A stretch of 63,297 bases of DNA from Anaerolineaceae bacterium UBA5311 (GTDB lineage: Bacteria > Chloroflexota > Anaerolineae > Anaerolineales > Anaerolineaceae): contig DHRN01000039.1 of assembly GCA_002411175.1 (NCBI GenBank), forward strand, positions 1 through 63,297, in the 5' to 3' direction. The translations under genes were made by a program, and so were the position numbers. The first letter of the stretch is position 1; every line of letters begins with the position of its first letter. The notes under the pieces are model-generated. The model was not told where the DNA came from. It ran no database searches and saw only the letters and a list, made by a program, of their open reading frames with translations. Shown here in pieces: positions 58,800 to 63,297 of this stretch.

Positions 58800-59073
58800 T
58801 GTCCCGTTCCGGCTAAGCCATCTTTCCGTAGGGCGTGATTGAGGGGGTGGTAACCTTGGTGTGCCGGCGATGTTGCCCCCCCTCAATCCACCATACATCA
58901 TGACCACGAGAAACGGCGGATTGGAGGCGCGATACACTCTTGCCTATGGAAATACCCGGCACCTCCAATACCGACTTCGTTGGTACAGACGTCTCGCCCT
59001 ACGGCAGTTCGCGGGACGGCATGGCGGCCGTCTCCCACACAACAAAAAAGACAGAATTTTCCATATTGAGAAT
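58800..59073. repeat. Repeat family B copy upstream of mfd 3' end
   Basis: It contains GTTCCGGCTAAGCCATC, a CCCCCTCAATCCACC block, ACGGCGGATTGGAGG, CAGACGTCTCGCCCTACGG, GGGACGGCATGGC and the final TATTGAGAATT (59063-59073). It is the most complete copy. From 59074 to 59242 no gene or repeat is seen. Confidence 0.7.
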
Positions 59074-59242
59074 TCCTGATCCATGCAGGAAACCTTAACA
59101 GGACGATCGAAAGTACAGTTGTATATGGACGACCGTCGGTTGGGTCAGATACGGGAGGATCGGTGTGGGTTATATGCGAAGGATCGATTTAGACAATCTT
59201 TACCACACGCTCCAGTTTGCCCCAATTTGCCGTAAAAGCAGG

Positions 59243-62200
59243 CTATCCCGTGCGTTTTAGCTTCCGCAAAACCCGCATAAGGGCAATTTGCCAGGGTTCT
59301 TCAGCGAGGTTTCTGATGTTGATCCAATAGGCATTGCGTCCAACCCTGGCAACCGGGTCTATTTCGGGTAAGCCGCGTTCTTTCATACCCTGTGGCAGCG
59401 CTGGATAGCTGAGGATCAGCTGCTGGTTCACAAGGCTGACAGATTCCAGACCGGCTTCCTCACCGGCAAGCTTGACCTTCATCTGGAAGAAAAGGTCCTC
59501 CAACCCCTGTGGCATTTCACCAAAACGATCGCGAAACTCGATTTCTGTCTGGGCGATTTCTTCATCCGTACGCAGGTTGGAAATACGGCGGTAAAGCTTC
59601 AGGCGCAACTCCTCGTCCGGGATGTAGCTGGAAGGGATTTCGCTGTTAAGCGGCAGATCGACATTAATGTTCAGACTGCTCACCTGGAACCAGGTCTGAT
59701 CGCTTACAGGCAGCGGTTCGAGGTCAGAATCGGAGCGCATCGCCCTTACCGCCTGGCTGAGCAGCCTGGTATACATCTGGAAGCCAACGGCGGCGATATA
59801 ACCCGACTGGCGCGTTCCAAGCAGGTCGCCGGCTCCACGCATCTCGAGATCGCGCATGGCAATGGCATAACCCGCACCCAGCGATGAATTGTCCGCCAGC
59901 ACTTCCAGGCGTTCCTCACCCTCAGGGGTCGGGCTGCGACGCTTGTCTCTGAAGAGATAGGCATACGCACGCTGCGCGCCGCGTCCAACCCGTCCACGCA
60001 GCTGATAAAGCTGCGCCAGTCCAAATGTATCGGCACGGTCGACGATCAGCGTGTTTGCGTTGGGGATATCCAGACCGGATTCAATGATCGATGTGGAAAG
60101 CAGCACGTCGATTTGCCCCGAAGTGAACTGCTGCATCACTTCTGCCAGCTGATGTTCGGGTAGTTGACCATGTCCAATACCGATGCGGGCTTCGGGCACC
60201 AGGTTTTGCAAGTGATTGTAGACCGCGCCAATAGACTGGACGCGGTTGTGCACAAAAAAGACCTGACCACCGCGGTCCAGCTCGCGGACGATCGCTTCGC
60301 GTACAAGCTTGGGCGAGTAGGGACCGATGTGGGTGACGATTGGCAGGCGTTCTTCAGGGGGGCTGTTGAGGGTGGAAATATCGCGCACGCCGCTTAGCGC
60401 CATGTAAAGCGTCCGGGGGATGGGTGTGGCAGTCATGGTGAGGACGTCAACCTCCTCACGCAGTTTTTTGAGATGCTCTTTATGGGCAACGCCGAAACGT
60501 TGTTCTTCGTCGATGATCACCAGCCCAAGGTCTTTGAAAAAAACGTCGCTTGAGACCAGGCGGTGGGTGCCAATGACGATATCAATTTGTTTATCTGCCA
60601 ACCTTTTGATGATGTTATCCTGCTCTTTGGGGCTGCGAAAGCGGGAGAGCATCTCAACTTCGACCGGAAAGACAGACAAGCGCTGCCTGAAGGTCTCATA
60701 ATGCTGCTGGGCGAGAACGGTGGTTGGCACAAGGACTGCCACCTGCTTGCCATCCGAGACTGCCTTAAAAGCCGCCCTCAGGGCAACCTCGGTCTTCCCG
60801 TAACCGACATCGCCACATAGCAGACGGTCCATCGGACGCTCAGATTCCATATCTTTTTTAATTTCTTCCAGCGCGAGCACCTGATCGGGGGTTTCGATGT
60901 AGGGAAAAGAGGCTTCCAGCTCCTGCTGCCAGTCTGAATCGGGACTGAAGGCATAGCCTTCCGCTAGCTGGCGCTTTGCATAGAGTTCCAGCAGGTCTGC
61001 CGCGATTTCCACTACCGCATGACGAACTTTTGTCCTGGTATTGTCCCAGTCATTTCCAACCAGGTTGTTGATTGCGGGAGGTGAACTATCCGGACCGATA
61101 TAGCGGCTGATACGGTCTGCCTGGTGGATCGGAACGTAGAGAACATCGTTGTTTTTATATTGGATCGCCAGATACTCACGCTGGTTGCCGTCAATGGTCG
61201 GTTTGTGCAGACCGATAAACTGACCGATGCCGTGATCGACATGGACCACAAAATCGCCCGGATTGAGATCCGCGAAGACCATTTCCGGCGCTTCGGAGCT
61301 GATTGGAGGTCGCCGGCGGGGTTGAGGGCGGCTCCAGCCAAAAATTTCACTGTCCGTGAGCAGGTGATGAACCTCGCTGTCATTTTGCTGCAGGACCCAT
61401 CCTCCCGAGAGCGATCCTTCGATAAAATTGACGCGGTCACCCTGGAAATCAGGATGGGTTTCGATCCATAGCTGCTGCAAGCGGGCTGCCTGCCTGGATA
61501 CAACCGTCCAGGATTCAAACTTTTTGTTGAGCTCGTCCAGGTGGGTTTGGAATTCTTTTAGTCTGCCGGCAAAGCGGGGACCAGGGTCGAACAATTTTGA
61601 CAGAGACGAGCCGCCCCCGGCATTGGTGTGACCGAGTTCGATCACCTGTTTGGCAGAATTGCTATCGAGCAATTCGGACCAGGTCAGGTAGGGCGCTTTA
61701 TAGGAGAAGCCAGGGTCTGCCTGGGTGAGTTCCCGGCGCCGCTCAAGGGCATCTTCCTCAATATCGTTGGCAGCTGCCGAGATAAACTCTTCACCATCCA
61801 ATAAGATAAGTGTGTCAGCCGGTAAAAAGTCGATCAGGCTTGAGGGGAACCTGTAGAGATTGGGTATATCCTGCTCTCTCAGCTGGTAAGGCAACTCGCC
61901 ATCTGCCATTCCGGCAATGGGCATCGCCTCTGAGGTGGGGAAGATGGTCACGTTTTCAAGCTTGCCCTCCGATCGTTGGGTGGCTGGGTCGAAGAAGCGC
62001 AGCGTGTCAATTTCATCTCCGAAAAAATCCAGGCGATATGGGCGGTTATCCGATGGCGACCAGACATCCAGAATGCCTCCCCGGCGTGAAAATTGACCAG
62101 GCTGAACGACGATATTGCTGTATTCATAACCAATACCAACGAGGTGGGCTGCCAGGGCAGGCAGATCGCGTTTATCATTCAATTTAATGCGCATAGTTTG

Positions 62201-62659
62201 TTTAATGAAATCCCGGCGGGGCACGGTCCGAGTCATGACCGCCCGGATTGGAGCAACGATCACCGCAGCCTCGACGGGCTTTTGAAATCCAGGCAGCAAA
62301 TACTGACTCAATGTGGTCAGAACCCGCAGGCGATCCAGGCGGGTGCTCTGGGACCAATCCAGGTCTTCATAAAAAAGCGGATTTGGTTCCGGAAAATAGA
62401 GGTTGTTCTCAGCATCCAGCCAGAAGGAGAGCTCGTCAAACAGGGAGAGAGCCCGGTCAGACCGGTTGGTGAGCAGCAGAATCGGGCGGTTGAGATCTGT
62501 ATGCAATGCAGCCAAAACCGCCAGGCGGGCGGAGCGCGGCAAACCCAAACCACGCCGGTCGGGCTTCGAAAACGCGCCTTCCTCAATCGAACGGGTGAAT
62601 TCCTGGTAGGGAAGTAAGGCGCTGATAATCCGGATCAGAGTTTCTTCAGCCAACTTCAC
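59243..62659 (-). CDS. mfd: Transcription-repair coupling factor Mfd
   Basis: A 1138-residue DNA translocase that removes stalled RNA polymerase and recruits UvrA. The UvrB-homology start (YFPEPNPLFYEDLDW) and the RNA-polymerase-interacting domain (PGDFVVHVDHGIGQFIGL) precede the helicase with Walker A LLCGDVGYGKTEVALRA, DEEQ in VIIDEEQRFGV, and motif VI in QLRGRVGRG. A C-terminal TRCF domain closes it. Full length. The start is a GTG 14 bases inside the pth gene, so pth and mfd are translationally coupled. Confidence 0.97.
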   Translation of the reverse strand: MKLAEETLIRIISALLPYQEFTRSIEEGAFSKPDRRGLGLPRSARLAVLAALHTDLNRPILLLTNRSDRALSLFDELSFWLDAENNLYFPEPNPLFYEDLDWSQSTRLDRLRVLTTLSQYLLPGFQKPVEAAVIVAPIRAVMTRTVPRRDFIKQTMRIKLNDKRDLPALAAHLVGIGYEYSNIVVQPGQFSRRGGILDVWSPSDNRPYRLDFFGDEIDTLRFFDPATQRSEGKLENVTIFPTSEAMPIAGMADGELPYQLREQDIPNLYRFPSSLIDFLPADTLILLDGEEFISAAANDIEEDALERRRELTQADPGFSYKAPYLTWSELLDSNSAKQVIELGHTNAGGGSSLSKLFDPGPRFAGRLKEFQTHLDELNKKFESWTVVSRQAARLQQLWIETHPDFQGDRVNFIEGSLSGGWVLQQNDSEVHHLLTDSEIFGWSRPQPRRRPPISSEAPEMVFADLNPGDFVVHVDHGIGQFIGLHKPTIDGNQREYLAIQYKNNDVLYVPIHQADRISRYIGPDSSPPAINNLVGNDWDNTRTKVRHAVVEIAADLLELYAKRQLAEGYAFSPDSDWQQELEASFPYIETPDQVLALEEIKKDMESERPMDRLLCGDVGYGKTEVALRAAFKAVSDGKQVAVLVPTTVLAQQHYETFRQRLSVFPVEVEMLSRFRSPKEQDNIIKRLADKQIDIVIGTHRLVSSDVFFKDLGLVIIDEEQRFGVAHKEHLKKLREEVDVLTMTATPIPRTLYMALSGVRDISTLNSPPEERLPIVTHIGPYSPKLVREAIVRELDRGGQVFFVHNRVQSIGAVYNHLQNLVPEARIGIGHGQLPEHQLAEVMQQFTSGQIDVLLSTSIIESGLDIPNANTLIVDRADTFGLAQLYQLRGRVGRGAQRAYAYLFRDKRRSPTPEGEERLEVLADNSSLGAGYAIAMRDLEMRGAGDLLGTRQSGYIAAVGFQMYTRLLSQAVRAMRSDSDLEPLPVSDQTWFQVSSLNINVDLPLNSEIPSSYIPDEELRLKLYRRISNLRTDEEIAQTEIEFRDRFGEMPQGLEDLFFQMKVKLAGEEAGLESVSLVNQQLILSYPALPQGMKERGLPEIDPVARVGRNAYWINIRNLAEEPWQIALMRVLRKLKRTG

Positions 62660-63242
62660 CGTTAAACCTGTTCATTGCAGTGGTCAGTCCATCAACAATA
62701 AAGCACTCTATCGCGTCGATAGCCTGGTTGATGACCATTTTTTTCAGTTCTTCCTCCGCGGGAAGGAACTTTTGCAGAACGTAATCTTTGGGGTCCATCT
62801 GCCCGATGGGGCGGTTGATACCCAGACGCATACGGGGGAAGTCCTGTGTGCCGATGTGCCTGGTGATCGATTCCATTCCTCGCTGCCCGGCGGTGCTTCC
62901 GGATGGACGGATGCGCAGCGTGCCGAGAGGCAGGTCGAGATCGTCATGGATGACCAGCATGTTCTCAAAGGGAACTTTGAAATAGCGCAGCAAAGGTGCC
63001 ACAGCGCGACCGGATTCGTTCATGTAGGTGAGCGGCTTGGCGAGAATGACTTTGTTGCCTTTATAACGGTCTTCTGCGATGATCGCCTGAAATTTGATGC
63101 GCTTCAGCTGAACAGACCATTTTTCTGCCAGGGCGTTGAGCGCCATGAAGCCGAAATTGTGCCGGGTAAGGCGATATTCGGCTCCTGGGTTGCCCAAACC
63201 GACGATTAAAAAGCAATCCTGAGTATTTTTTCTAAACAACAT
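62646..63242 (-). CDS. pth: Peptidyl-tRNA hydrolase
   Basis: A 198-residue enzyme that recycles peptidyl-tRNA dropped from ribosomes. The catalytic histidine is H28 in YRLTRHNFGF, with N18 in GLGNPG; HDDLDLPLG carries the aspartate and STAGQRGMESI the second family signature (G in place of the usual HNG). The ATG at 63242 follows GAGGAT; a TTG further upstream is less likely. It is the first gene of pth-mfd in this window, with the upstream promoter probably at the window edge. Confidence 0.95.
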   Translation of the reverse strand: MLFRKNTQDCFLIVGLGNPGAEYRLTRHNFGFMALNALAEKWSVQLKRIKFQAIIAEDRYKGNKVILAKPLTYMNESGRAVAPLLRYFKVPFENMLVIHDDLDLPLGTLRIRPSGSTAGQRGMESITRHIGTQDFPRMRLGINRPIGQMDPKDYVLQKFLPAEEELKKMVINQAIDAIECFIVDGLTTAMNRFNGEVG

Positions 63243-63297
63243 GATCCATCCTCGCAATCTTTTATTTTAACATGGAAACCTGCTGATTTACTCAAGT

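Overview
This window looks like part of the chromosome of an anaerobic, moderate-GC bacterium, most probably of the class Anaerolineae (Chloroflexota). That placement is inference. It rests on the mix of families: a selenocysteine-specific SelB, a 2,3-BPG-dependent phosphoglycerate mutase, GlnRS, DUF3048, YabE-like G5/3D and FHA proteins, a HyfB/HyfE/HyfF-like membrane triad, and many short repeats related to the 'CHCERSEAI' and 'SFAKEAQDD' intergenic repeats that I recall from environmental genomes. No rRNA or other decisive marker is present. There is no prophage, plasmid, transposase or CRISPR array.

Layout. (1) 0.2-8 kb: DUF1294 protein, YigZ, a papain-like peptidase overlapping an ABC exporter, an ArsR regulator with its Zn/Cd P-type ATPase, and a DUF3048 protein. 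(2) 8-12 kb: a Pho-box-controlled pstSCAB operon. (3) 12-16.6 kb: a glycosyltransferase, class II aldolase, GlnRS and a CAU-anticodon tRNA. (4) 16.6-18.1 kb: a gene-free block of nested repeats. (5) 18.1-25.4 kb: MsrA, a NYN-OST-HTH protein, a four-gene leftward operon (FadR-type regulator, GlpD, AGPS-like flavoprotein, FGGY kinase) with a visible operator, and two tRNA-Ser genes. (6) 25.8-34.7 kb: gpmA-GNAT-HAD-FHA, then xpt-guaA with an AT-rich DUF262/DUF1524 gene behind it, and a PhzF protein. (7) 34.9-36.1 kb: an L,D-transpeptidase. (8) 36.1-53.0 kb: fourteen leftward genes with little or no spacing: folD, an 8-oxoguanine-deaminase-like amidohydrolase, carbamate kinase, threonine synthase, GT2, a second fold-type-II PLP enzyme, an unknown gene, hydantoinase, a three-gene complex-I-like membrane module, a coiled-coil protein, selB and a serA-like dehydrogenase. 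(9) 53.0-63.3 kb: udk, a VTT-domain protein, rsmG, an unknown, then yabE-like/rsmA, mfd and pth.

The most interesting points are as follows. First, a putative purine/ureide fermentation cluster resembles the E. coli ssnA-hyuA-yqeA region but has different partners. Second, the complex-I-like membrane triad next to it has lost the two key lysines in each antiporter-like subunit. Third, many genes start 6-8 nt after a TATAAT-like box, which suggests widespread leaderless mRNAs. Fourth, an AGPS-like/GlpD/FGGY/FadR operon may link glycerol phosphate to ether lipids or to an unknown polyol. Fifth, several dispersed repeat families include a roughly 550-bp higher-order tandem duplication.
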